Origin: Janthinobacterium sp. 17J80-10
Lineage (GTDB): Bacteria; Pseudomonadota; Gammaproteobacteria; Burkholderiales; Burkholderiaceae_D
Direction of reading: 5' to 3'
Assembly: GCF_004114795.1 (NCBI RefSeq)
Contig: NZ_CP035311.1
Location: 1-64,000, forward strand
DNA length: 64,000 nt
This document shows positions 19,129 to 26,839 of this stretch, piece after piece. The notes under the pieces are model-generated. The model saw only the letters and a program-made list of their open reading frames with translations. It was not told the origin of the DNA and made no database searches. The position numbers and the translations under genes are program-made. Numbering within the stretch: the first letter of the stretch is position 1; each line of letters begins with the position of its first letter.

Positions 19129-20028
19129 TCATTCGCCCAGTATCCCGCATGCCAGTCTTTGCGCCAAAAAATCGACCAAGGCGGCAATGCGCGGGGCTAA
19201 CGCCCCCTGTTTGTAAAATACCGCCCACACTGGCTGCGTCCATGGCAATGTCACCGCTTCCAGTATCGGTATCAAGCGGCCACTCGACACATCATTGTGC
19301 GTCAGGAAATCAGCCAGGCAAACAATGCCCGCATTGGCTAATGCGAGATGCCGCAAGGTCTCGCCGCTGGAGGCGGCAATGGCCGGCTGCACCGGCAATC
19401 CATCGCCGCCCTCTTGCGGCAAGGGCCAGATATTTAATGAAGTCGGCACGGTAAAGCCGAGCAGGCGATGCCGCGAAAGCATGTCCATGCCATCTGGCGT
19501 TCCATGGCGCGCCAGATATCCGGGGGACGCCAGCAAGCGCAGACGGCTTGTTCCCAGGCGCCTGGCGTTCAGGGTGGAATCTGCCAGGGGGCCGATGCGG
19601 ATGGCCATGTCGGCCCGTTCCTCAATCAGGTCGATCACGGTTTCGCCACTGACGAGCTCGAGCCGCACCAGAGGATAGGCATCCAGAAAATCGGCAGCCA
19701 GAGGTGCCACCAAATGATCCAGCACCGGCGTGGCAGCGTTCACACGCACCAGGCCGGAAGGCTGCGCAAGGCGTGCAGCCAGGCGTTCTTCGACATCCTG
19801 CAAGTCGGAGAGAATGCTTCGCGCCCGTCCGAGCAGCCATTCCCCCTCTTCCGTCAAATCCAGTCGACGCGTGGTTCGCGTCATCAGGGCCATGCCCAGT
19901 TGCGATTCCAGACGTGAAATGGTTCGGCTGATGCCTGAGGGGGTTTGGCCGAGCCGCTCAGCTGCAGCTGAAAACGAGCCGGCATCGATCACGGTAATAA
20001 AGGCAATCAGCGTATCAACATTCAACAT
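19129..20028 (-). CDS. LysR-type transcriptional regulator
   Basis: 299 residues. The N-terminal winged HTH MLNVDTLIAFITVIDAGSFSAAAERLGQTPSGISRTISRLESQLG is a textbook LysR domain. The effector domain (about 90-295) has GLVRVNAATPVLDH and RLRLLASPGYLARHG. It is divergent from the MFS gene at 20130, so the 101 bp between them probably hold the shared control region, and the transporter is the likely target. Between 18987 and 19128, downstream of its stop codon, I see no gene. Confidence 0.92.
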   Translation of the reverse strand: MLNVDTLIAFITVIDAGSFSAAAERLGQTPSGISRTISRLESQLGMALMTRTTRRLDLTEEGEWLLGRARSILSDLQDVEERLAARLAQPSGLVRVNAATPVLDHLVAPLAADFLDAYPLVRLELVSGETVIDLIEERADMAIRIGPLADSTLNARRLGTSRLRLLASPGYLARHGTPDGMDMLSRHRLLGFTVPTSLNIWPLPQEGGDGLPVQPAIAASSGETLRHLALANAGIVCLADFLTHNDVSSGRLIPILEAVTLPWTQPVWAVFYKQGALAPRIAALVDFLAQRLACGILGE

Positions 20029-20129
20029 TATTGATTCCGAGTCAAAAGTATATTGTAGTCAACCTGATTTTTCTTCGCCGGCATCAGGTCCACAATGCCA
20101 GCCATCGTTCATCCATGCAGGAGAAAAAC

Positions 20130-21335
20130 ATGCCGCTCGCACTTTGGGCCTTGACGCTCAGCGCTTTTGCCATTGGGACAACCGAGTTTGTCATCGTTGG
20201 CCTCATTCCCACGATCGCCACCAGCCTTGGCGTATCCGTTCCTTCCGCCGGCCTGCTGGTCAGTCTTTATGCAATGGGGGTTGCCATCGGCGCCCCGGTG
20301 CTCACTGCGCTGACCGGTCGCATGCCGCGCAAGCGACTGCTGTCGGGCTTGATGGCCTTGTTCACGATCGGCAATCTGCTCGCATGGCTGACGCCCAGCT
20401 ACGAAGCGCTCATGGCCGCCCGTGTCCTGACTGGATTGACGCACGGCGTGTTCTTTTCCATCGGATCGACCATTGCCACCAGCCTGGTGCCCAAAGAAAA
20501 GGCCGCCAGCGCGATTGCCCTCATGTTCTCCGGGCTGACGGTAGCGCTGGTCACCGGCGTACCGCTTGGCACGTTCATCGGCCAGACTTTTGGCTGGCAA
20601 TCGACTTTCCTGGCCGTGTCGCTGCTTGGCTTGATTGCCTTTGTCGGCACCCTGTTTCTGCTGCCGAACAATATTGCCAATGGCACGCCGGCGTCCCTGT
20701 TGACCCAGCTATCCGTTCTGAAAAAGCCGCGCCTGTTGCTGGTTTATGCAATGACTGCGCTCGGGTATGGTGGCTCGTTCATCGCCTTTACCTACCTTGT
20801 ACCGATCCTGCAGGAAGTATCGGGATTCTCCGCATCCAGCGTCAGCCTGGTGATGCTGGTATACGGGGTGTCGGTCGCCTTCGGCAACATCTGGGGCGGC
20901 AAGCTGGCCGACAAGAAAGGGCCTGTACGGGCGCTGCAGACTGTGTTTGCCTTGCTTGCGCTGGTGCTGTTGTCCCTGACCTTCACGGCTTCCAACGCCT
21001 GGCTGGCGCTGGCTACCGTATTGGCATGGGGTGCGGTTGCGTTCGGCAACGTGCCGGGCTTGCAGGTGTATGTGGTGCAGCAGGCCAAGTCCAGCGCGCC
21101 ACAGGCGGTCGATGTGGCTTCCGGCCTGAATATCGCAGCGTTCAACGTTGGCATTGCCGGCGGCGCCTGGGCCGGCGGACTGATTGTCACCCAGTTCGGC
21201 TTGCTGGCCACCCCCTGGATCGGCGCGATCGTGGTGACCGGCGCGCTGGGCCTGACGACGCTGGCCGGCCGGCTCGATCGTCAGGCCGGCAGTCGCTGCG
21301 CAACTGGGCCAGCCGCAGCCACCGCGGTGCATTAA
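20130..21335 (+). CDS. MFS transporter, DHA1 family (AraJ/YdhP-like efflux)
   Basis: 401 residues, 12 predicted helices. The start ALWALTLSAFAIGTTEFVIVGLIPTIA is the DHA1 TTEFV motif, and TGVPLGTFIGQTFGWQSTF is the motif-C region. An AGGAG lies 5-6 nt before ATG 20130; an upstream TTG frame from 20031 is not used. Divergent from the LysR regulator, the standard layout of an inducible efflux pair. The substrate is not predictable. It lies within the putative Tn7-like element. Confidence 0.88.
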   Translation: MPLALWALTLSAFAIGTTEFVIVGLIPTIATSLGVSVPSAGLLVSLYAMGVAIGAPVLTALTGRMPRKRLLSGLMALFTIGNLLAWLTPSYEALMAARVLTGLTHGVFFSIGSTIATSLVPKEKAASAIALMFSGLTVALVTGVPLGTFIGQTFGWQSTFLAVSLLGLIAFVGTLFLLPNNIANGTPASLLTQLSVLKKPRLLLVYAMTALGYGGSFIAFTYLVPILQEVSGFSASSVSLVMLVYGVSVAFGNIWGGKLADKKGPVRALQTVFALLALVLLSLTFTASNAWLALATVLAWGAVAFGNVPGLQVYVVQQAKSSAPQAVDVASGLNIAAFNVGIAGGAWAGGLIVTQFGLLATPWIGAIVVTGALGLTTLAGRLDRQAGSRCATGPAAATAVH

Positions 21336-21393
21336 TCACGATTGCCACGCTTGCGCAGGCAAGAATTTCCACTTTTTATGACAGGCGTTTTTC

Positions 21394-21480
21394 ATGAATA
21401 TTCCCTCCCTCGGCCGTGGCACCTTCCGGCTGCAAGGGCCAGCAAGTAATCGACTCGGTACGCACCGGCCTGGGATTGAG
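21394..21480 (+). pseudogene. Remnant: N-terminus of an aldo/keto reductase (DkgB-like), frameshifted and truncated
   Basis: From ATG 21394 the frame reads MNIPSLGRGTFRLQG, which matches the start of 2,5-diketo-gluconate reductase-like AKRs (family form: IPxxGLGTFRL). After a one-base frame change near 21438 the next frame reads QQVIDSVRTGLGL, again as expected for the AKR first helix. The conserved GYRAIDTA that should follow is absent and the match ends. So this is a short 5' fragment of a lost gene between two MFS genes, in the same element. Confidence 0.55.
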
Positions 21481-21493
21481 AGCAACGGTGACA

Positions 21494-21586
21494 TCAGATT
21501 AGCGCCGGGCTGATATCACAAATCGCAATATCACCAATCACCACAATAAAGAAGGCAAAGGACGGAATGCGCGATATAGTAAGCAT
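21494..21586 (-). CDS. Possible 30-residue hydrophobic peptide
   Basis: The frame MLTISRIPSFAFFIVVIGDI followed by AICDISPALI is preceded by a strong GGAGGAG 3 nt before the ATG (21584-21586). The middle is hydrophobic, like a single membrane segment. It lies in the 21336-21703 gap beside the AKR remnant and a terminator. It has no recognised family, and the good ribosome site could be chance. Confidence 0.2.
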   Translation of the reverse strand: MLTISRIPSFAFFIVVIGDIAICDISPALI

Positions 21587-21616
21587 GTCTCCTCCAAATC
21601 TTCTTGAATTGGATTT

Positions 21617-21650
21617 AGCCCGCTGTCGAAAGACTGGCGGGCTTTTTTTT
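21617..21650 (+). terminator. Rho-independent terminator before the second MFS gene
   Basis: Stem AGCCCGC (21617-21623) pairs with GCGGGCT (21637-21643). An inner GTC-GAAA-GAC hairpin extends it, and eight T follow. It should stop plus-strand transcripts from the first MFS gene and AKR remnant, so the next MFS gene must have its own promoter or depend on read-through. Confidence 0.8.
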
Positions 21651-21703
21651 CGGTGGTATCGCTTTGGCACAGCGGATACTCAACCCCATGGCAAAAATTC
21701 AAA

Positions 21704-22912
21704 TTGATTAAAAAGAACCTGATCCCTCTGGCCCTCGGCGGGTTTGGCATTGGCATGACAGAATTCGTCATGATGGGCATATTGCCCGATCTCGCAACCG
21801 GTCTGCACATTTCGATTGCGGAAGCAGGTTACCTGATCTCGGCCTATGCCTTGGGTGTCGTCATCGGCGCGCCAATTCTGGCAGGCGCACTGGCGAAACA
21901 GGCGCCGCAGCGTGTCCTGGTCTGGCTCATGATGCTGTTTACCGCATTCAATGCGTTATCGGCGTTTTCTCCCGACTTCCACTTCCTGCTTATTTCCCGC
22001 TTTCTCGCCGGGTTGCCGCATGGCGCTTTTTTCGGCGTCGGTGCCATTGTGGCGAGCCGCCTGGCGGATGAGGGAAAAGCGGCGGCAGCAGTGGCGACGA
22101 TGTTTGCCGGACTTACCGTTGCAAACATCTTCGGGGTCCCGGTCGGGACGTATGTCGGGCACAATTTCAGCTGGCGCATCACATTCGTCGTTGTTGCCAT
22201 CATCGGGCTATTGACCGTCATCAGCCTGAAAAAATGGGTTCCCCATATTGCACCAAACAGGCATGCCAGCTTCCGCGGCGACCTGAAAATATTCCGCAAC
22301 CCTAGGCTTTGGCTGGCCATCGCGATTACCGCCATCGGCACCGGAGGATTCTTCGCCTGGTTCAGCTATATTGCGCCATTGCTGACAGACGTCTCGATGT
22401 TTGCGCCGCGCTCAATTCCATTGATCATGGCTGTTGCCGGCGTCGGGATGACGGTCGGCGTGCTTGTCGGCGGCAAGCTGGCCGACAGGGTTTCGCCAAT
22501 CAAGGCCATTACCCTCCTGCTGGGTGTGATGACGGTCCTGCTATGCCTGAATGGACTTCTGGCCAGCTCTCAACCCGCGATGATTTGTCTTGCATTTGCG
22601 ACCGGCGCCAATGCCTTGGCGCTGGGGCCGCCGATACAGATGTTACTGATCGAGCATTCCAAAGACGCTGAAATGCTGGGATCCTCGCTAGGCCAGTCCG
22701 GCTTCAACATCGGCAATGCAACCGGCGCTTTCCTTGGAGGCATTCCTCTTACGCTCGGCTACGCGTATTCGTCACCGCAATGGGTTGCGGCAGGACTTGC
22801 GCTATCCGGCGGCATCTTGTCCGCATGGATGTTGCTCAAACGTGGGCCCCGCGCTCCGCATGACCAGCATTTGCGCGAATCCACAGCCCTGTCTATTGTG
22901 CGGGCTGATTGA
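21704..22912 (+). CDS. MFS transporter, DHA1 family (second copy type)
   Basis: About 402 residues. The first helix LIPLALGGFGIGMTEFVMMGILPDLA has the DHA1 GMTEFV motif, and VPVGTYVGHNFSWRITF is the motif-C region. The start is unclear: the frame is open from GTG 21653 and has a TTG at 21704, both without a good ribosome site. An ATG at 21689 opens a different frame that ends after MAKIQID, one base out of register with the expected N-terminus. A frameshift or an unusual start is possible. It ends 10 nt before the first inverted TnsB-like repeat. Confidence 0.8.
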   Translation: MIKKNLIPLALGGFGIGMTEFVMMGILPDLATGLHISIAEAGYLISAYALGVVIGAPILAGALAKQAPQRVLVWLMMLFTAFNALSAFSPDFHFLLISRFLAGLPHGAFFGVGAIVASRLADEGKAAAAVATMFAGLTVANIFGVPVGTYVGHNFSWRITFVVVAIIGLLTVISLKKWVPHIAPNRHASFRGDLKIFRNPRLWLAIAITAIGTGGFFAWFSYIAPLLTDVSMFAPRSIPLIMAVAGVGMTVGVLVGGKLADRVSPIKAITLLLGVMTVLLCLNGLLASSQPAMICLAFATGANALALGPPIQMLLIEHSKDAEMLGSSLGQSGFNIGNATGAFLGGIPLTLGYAYSSPQWVAAGLALSGGILSAWMLLKRGPRAPHDQHLRESTALSIVRAD

Positions 22913-22922
22913 TCTGGTACCG

Positions 22923-22994
22923 ACAGACTTTCCGGCACTTCTCTGGTACTTTCAATTCAATGACGTAGCCCTTGTGACTCTGACAGACTTTATT
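22923..22994 (-). repeat. Two TnsB-site-like repeats in the distal end
   Basis: ACAGACTTTCCG at 22923-22934 and ACAGACTTTATT at 22983-22994 are inverted relative to the three glmS-side copies and lie exactly 60 bp apart. The outer copy is 11 bp from the proposed terminus at 23005. Confidence 0.6.
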
Positions 22995-23037
22995 GTTCGT
23001 GTTCAAGTGTTGCGACTGACCAATGAAAGGAGCGATG

Positions 23038-23706
23038 ATGCCGGATCCGCACGACAATGTAACTGACGGGGAAGAAAGCAGCGGGGCACCCGTTCTCTGC
23101 GCACGGCATGAGGGCTTCGATATCTGCCTTGAAGGCTATGACTGGGAACTATCACGGCCGGACAAGATGATGGAAGGCCTGGAAGATAGCCGTTACGCGG
23201 ATATTTGCGGTACAGATATCCTGGCCATGGCTGGTGTTGGATGGCAGTTCATTGCCGATCCCGTCTGCTTTACCGCTGCAAATCAAGAAAAAGAAGTTAT
23301 TGCGAGCGCCTGGGCTGCCCCCATGCGTACCGAGGACAAGCACACGGGCTGCAACCTGACCTATGCGGTCGACGCGAAGTACGAAGGACGCGGCCTGGCA
23401 AAACTCCTGACAGCCTTTGCATTTCTCGCGGCTGACCAAATGCATCCGGGAATGGAGTTTGGCAATATCGAGTGCCGTACCGATAACGAAGGATCGATAG
23501 CGCTTGCCACAGCGCTTGGTTTCATGCGCTACCCCGAAGGGGATTTCTCGATGCCGACTGTTAGCGCGCCGAAGGAAATAGCATTTTATGGCTTTCGCAT
23601 GGAGATCGACGCGCTCCGCCGTTCTGCACATCAAGTGCTGGAAAAAAAGAATATGCTGGCCGTGCTGCCGCTGATTCAGCGTACCGTGCCAGCATCGCAG
23701 ATCTGA
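23038..23706 (+). CDS. GNAT-like N-acetyltransferase
   Basis: 222 residues from MPDPHDN, chosen because AAAGGAG (23026-23032) sits 5 nt upstream of the second of two adjacent ATGs. The central part LTYAVDAKYEGRGLAKLLTAFAFLA is a GNAT beta4-motif A acetyl-CoA site (the Q/RxxGxG/A variant EGRGLA), followed by NDNEGS-like TDNEGSIALATALGF. The substrate is unknown. It starts 33 nt outside the proposed Tn7-like terminus. Convergent with the catabolic operon. Confidence 0.8.
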   Translation: MPDPHDNVTDGEESSGAPVLCARHEGFDICLEGYDWELSRPDKMMEGLEDSRYADICGTDILAMAGVGWQFIADPVCFTAANQEKEVIASAWAAPMRTEDKHTGCNLTYAVDAKYEGRGLAKLLTAFAFLAADQMHPGMEFGNIECRTDNEGSIALATALGFMRYPEGDFSMPTVSAPKEIAFYGFRMEIDALRRSAHQVLEKKNMLAVLPLIQRTVPASQI

Positions 23707-23740
23707 AATCCCGTTTAACAACCCAAATCCGAACGCACGC

Positions 23741-24673
23741 TTAAAACGCCGTATTCCCTGCCCCCTTCAGCGCGAGCATGTCACGTGCCTCCTCTGGCGT
23801 GGCAATCTCGAGTGCGAGCGCGTCAAGGATGGTGCGAATCCGCATCACTTGTGCCGCATTGGTCTCTGACAGCTTCCCTGCCTCTTCCCACAGGTTGTCT
23901 TCCAGGCCGACGCGCACATTGCCGCCCTGTGCCGCGGCAGTGGCGGCAATCGGCATTTGCGCGCGCCCGGCGCCAAGCACCGACCAGACATACTCGTCAC
24001 CAAACAGGCGATCTGCCGTGCGCTTCATGTGCGCGACATCATCGGCATGCGTGCCGATGCCGCCGAGAATGCCGAACACCGTCTGGATGAACAGCGGCCC
24101 CTTTACCAGTCCGCGATCCAGGAAATGCGCCAGGTTGTACAGGTGCGACGTGTCATAACATTCGAATTCGAAGCGCGTGCCATTGTCGCCGCAGGCGCGC
24201 AGGATATGTTCGATATCCTGGAAGGTATTGCGAAACACCACATCCCGCGTCGCCTCCAGAAAGCCCTGCTCCCAGGCATGCCGAAATTGCTTGAATCGGT
24301 TCAGCATCGGGTACAACCCGAAGTTCATCGAGCCCATGTTCAGCGACGCCAGTTCCGGCTGCAGCTGGAGCGCTGGCTGCAGCCGCTCCTCGACCGACAT
24401 GCCGGGCGCTCCGCCGGTGGTGATATTGATGATGCCGTTGGTGCGCGCCTTGATGTTGGGTACAAATGCCCGAAACAGGCTGGTATCCTGCGACGGCCTG
24501 CCATCTTCCGGGTTGCGCGCGTGCAGGTGCACGATTGCGGCGCCGGCTTCAATCGCGCCTACCGCCGCTTCCTCGATATCGGCTGCGCTCACCGGCAGGT
24601 AGGGTGACATCGACGGTGTATGGATGCCGCCGGTGACGGCACAGGTGATGATGACTTTGCGCTGTTTTTTCAT
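23741..24673 (-). CDS. Beta-keto acid cleavage enzyme (BKACE, DUF849)
   Basis: 310 residues starting MKKQRKVIITCAVTGGIHTPS. The metal-binding VHLHARNPEDG (His-x-His), NITTGGAPG and LNMGSMNFG are BKACE signatures, and ILGGIG plus NVRVGLEDNLW complete the TIM-barrel active site. BKACEs react a beta-keto acid with acetyl-CoA to give acetoacetate and an acyl-CoA. It is the last gene of the sigma-54 operon, 22 nt after the 3-hydroxybutyrate dehydrogenase gene. The pairing suggests that a 3-hydroxy acid is oxidised and then cleaved. Confidence 0.9.
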   Translation of the reverse strand: MKKQRKVIITCAVTGGIHTPSMSPYLPVSAADIEEAAVGAIEAGAAIVHLHARNPEDGRPSQDTSLFRAFVPNIKARTNGIINITTGGAPGMSVEERLQPALQLQPELASLNMGSMNFGLYPMLNRFKQFRHAWEQGFLEATRDVVFRNTFQDIEHILRACGDNGTRFEFECYDTSHLYNLAHFLDRGLVKGPLFIQTVFGILGGIGTHADDVAHMKRTADRLFGDEYVWSVLGAGRAQMPIAATAAAQGGNVRVGLEDNLWEEAGKLSETNAAQVMRIRTILDALALEIATPEEARDMLALKGAGNTAF

Positions 24674-24695
24674 GAATTCCTCGAAATGATGTTGG

Positions 24696-25490
24696 TTATT
24701 GCGCGACGCAGCCGCCGTCGATCGGCAGCGAGACGCCGCGCACCTGCGCGGCTGCATCGCTGCATAAAAAGACCACGGCGCCGCCCAGTTGCTCGGGCGT
24801 GACAAATTCACCCGACGGCTGCTTTTCGATCAGCATGCGCTGCTTCATGTCGGCATCGGACAAGCCTTCCAGCGCTGCCCGGGCATCGACCTGCTTTTGC
24901 ACCAGCGGCGTCAGCACCCAGCCTGGGCAGATGGCATTGCAGGTAACGCCGGTGGTCGCCGTCTCGAGGGCCACCGCCTTGCTCAAGCCGAGCAAGCCAT
25001 GCTTGGCGGCGATATAGGCGGACTTGTTTGGCGAGGCGACCAGGCCATGGACTGACGAGATATTGACGATGCGTCCCCAGTTGCGCGACAGCATCGACGG
25101 CAGCACCAGCCGTGTCGTATGAAAGCAGGCCGTCAGATTGATGGCAATGATGTTGTCCCATTGCGCGACCGGAAATTGCGTGAGCGGCGCGACATGCTGG
25201 ATGCCCGCATTGTTGACAAGAATATCGATGCTGCCCAAATCGCTGTCGGCATAGCGGATCATGTCTTCGATATCGCGCATCTTCGACATGTCTGCAGGGT
25301 GGTAGGCGACATCGACTTCGTTTTCATCGGCAATCGACTGCCGCAGCCGGGCAATCTGGATGTCGTCGCCCAGGCCGTTCAACAGGATGTTGGCGCCTTG
25401 GGCGGCGAGCGCCTGTGCAATGCCCATGCCGATTCCGGATGTGGAACCAGTTACCAATGCGGTTTTTCCGCGTAATCCATTGCGTTGCAT
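24696..25490 (-). CDS. bdhA: 3-Hydroxybutyrate dehydrogenase (SDR)
   Basis: 264 residues. The Rossmann motif TGSTSGIGMGIA, NNAG, the catalytic Ser in NISSVHG and SAYIAAK (Y-x3-K) are present. ICPGWVLTPLVQKQVDARA and SLPIDGGCVAQ match BdhA closely. It interconverts 3-hydroxybutyrate and acetoacetate with NAD. In this operon it could act on a related 3-hydroxy acid, because the next gene cleaves beta-keto acids. Confidence 0.88.
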   Translation of the reverse strand: MQRNGLRGKTALVTGSTSGIGMGIAQALAAQGANILLNGLGDDIQIARLRQSIADENEVDVAYHPADMSKMRDIEDMIRYADSDLGSIDILVNNAGIQHVAPLTQFPVAQWDNIIAINLTACFHTTRLVLPSMLSRNWGRIVNISSVHGLVASPNKSAYIAAKHGLLGLSKAVALETATTGVTCNAICPGWVLTPLVQKQVDARAALEGLSDADMKQRMLIEKQPSGEFVTPEQLGGAVVFLCSDAAAQVRGVSLPIDGGCVAQ

Positions 25491-25545
25491 AAATCCCTCG
25501 TGAAGTTGCGTAGTGTCGGCGCCAGCGCCGCGGTGTCGTTAGGAT

Positions 25546-26769
25546 TTACTTCTTCACCAGCGGACACTTGCTGGCCGACAGCGGCTGATAGGCCTGTTCA
25601 CCCGGGATCACGGCCTTGACGTTGTAGTAATCCCACGGCGTCTTCGACTCGGAGGGCTTTTTGACCTGCACCAGGTACATGTCGTGCACCATGCGGCCGT
25701 CTTCGCGGATCCTGCCGTTCCTGGCAAAAAAATCGTTGATCGGCATTTCCTTCATTTTCTTCATGACTGCGCCGGCATCGTCGGTGCCTGCAGCCTGCAC
25801 CGCCTTGAGGTAATGGATCGTCGATGAATACACACCGGCGTGGATCATGTTCGGCATCTTCTTCATCTTGGCAAAAAAGCGCTTGGACCACTTGCGGGTA
25901 TCGTCGTTCAAATCCCAGTAAAAACCCTCGGTCGCATACAGTCCCTGCCCTGCCTCCAGTCCGAGACTGTGAATGTCGTTGACGGTCACCAGGAGGGCCG
26001 CCAGGCTTTGCTTGCCCGACTTGGTGATGCCGAACTCGCGCGCAGCCTTGATCGAATTCACGGTATCCGGGCCCGCATTGGCCAGTGCAATCACTTGCGC
26101 ACCGGATGCCTGCGCCTGCAGCAGGAAAGAGGAAAAGTCCGAAGCCGCCAGCGGATGGCGCGACGCGCCGGCCAGCTTGCCATTGTTGGCCTTGATGACC
26201 TCGGACGCATCCTTTTCCAGTGAATGGCCGAATGCGTAATCGGCGGTCAGGAAGTACCAGGAATCACGTCCCTGCTTGACGATCGTGTTTGCCGTGCCGT
26301 TGGCCAGTGCATAGGTATCCCAGCTGTAGTGCACGCTGTTGGGCGTGCAGGCCTCGTTGGTCAGACGGCTCGAGCCCGCGCCGTTGACAATCGCGATCCG
26401 GTTCTTCTGCCTGGCGATATCGACCACTGCGAGTGCCGTGCTGGAAGTAACCAGGTCGGCAATCATGTCGACTTTTTGCGCGTCGAACCATTCGCGTGCC
26501 TTGGCCGAGGCCACATCCGCCTTGTTCTGGTGGTCGGCGTAGATGATCTCGATCGGCTTGCCCAGCACCTTGCCGCCGAAGTCTTCAACCGCCATGCGCA
26601 CGGCATTGACCGAACCTTCGCCGCTCAAGTCGGAATACAGTCCCGCCAAATCGGTCAGCACGCCGATCTTGACGACGTCATCGGAGATTGTGGATTGCTG
26701 GGCGAACGCCGGTCCGGCGAACAACTGGGTCGCGATACAGGCGCTGGCTGTGATGGTTTTGAAGTTCAT
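25546..26769 (-). CDS. ABC transporter substrate-binding protein (LivK-like, periplasmic)
   Basis: 407 residues from MNFKTITASACIATQLFAG with a signal peptide cleaved near AFA-QQS. VKIGVLTDLAGLYSDLSGEGSV is the type I periplasmic-binding start of branched-chain amino acid or amide receptors, and NKADVASAKAREWFDAQ is typical. No permease or ATPase genes are adjacent, so it must use transporter parts encoded elsewhere or act in sensing. Cotranscribed with the esterase and bdhA. Confidence 0.88.
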   Translation of the reverse strand: MNFKTITASACIATQLFAGPAFAQQSTISDDVVKIGVLTDLAGLYSDLSGEGSVNAVRMAVEDFGGKVLGKPIEIIYADHQNKADVASAKAREWFDAQKVDMIADLVTSSTALAVVDIARQKNRIAIVNGAGSSRLTNEACTPNSVHYSWDTYALANGTANTIVKQGRDSWYFLTADYAFGHSLEKDASEVIKANNGKLAGASRHPLAASDFSSFLLQAQASGAQVIALANAGPDTVNSIKAAREFGITKSGKQSLAALLVTVNDIHSLGLEAGQGLYATEGFYWDLNDDTRKWSKRFFAKMKKMPNMIHAGVYSSTIHYLKAVQAAGTDDAGAVMKKMKEMPINDFFARNGRIREDGRMVHDMYLVQVKKPSESKTPWDYYNVKAVIPGEQAYQPLSASKCPLVKK

Positions 26770-26839
26770 GATAGGTCCTTGTGATTTTTCAAAAAATGTC
26801 TGGCGGTGCGGGCGCAGCCTGTGGCTTCGCCCGCTGCAC

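Larger units (their letters stand above)
18849..23005 (+). mobile_element. Putative degraded or non-autonomous Tn7-like element inserted downstream of glmS
   Basis: The outer 23 bp at each end form an imperfect inverted repeat, 18 of 23 positions alike by my count. Both start with TGA and both have AATAAAGTCTGT at positions 12-23. Near the first terminus are three direct copies of the AAGTCTGT core (ends at 18871, 18900, 18948); near the other are two inverted copies (22983-22994, 22923-22934). Tn7's own TnsB sites contain AATAAAGTC at the same offset from the terminus. The left terminus is 24 nt after the glmS stop, the Tn7 target position. Inside are a LysR regulator, two MFS genes and a broken aldo/keto reductase; no tnsABCD. 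Flanking 5-mers (ACGCC, AGTGT) do not match, so a target duplication is not visible. Confidence 0.6.

Noticed and set aside
18763-19243. Short minus-strand ORFs between glmS and the LysR gene
   Set aside because: They overlap glmS or the terminator and repeats and show no family features.
18844-23010. A 5-bp target duplication flanking the putative Tn7-like element
   Set aside because: The flanks read ACGCC and AGTGT, which do not match; I cannot show a duplication.
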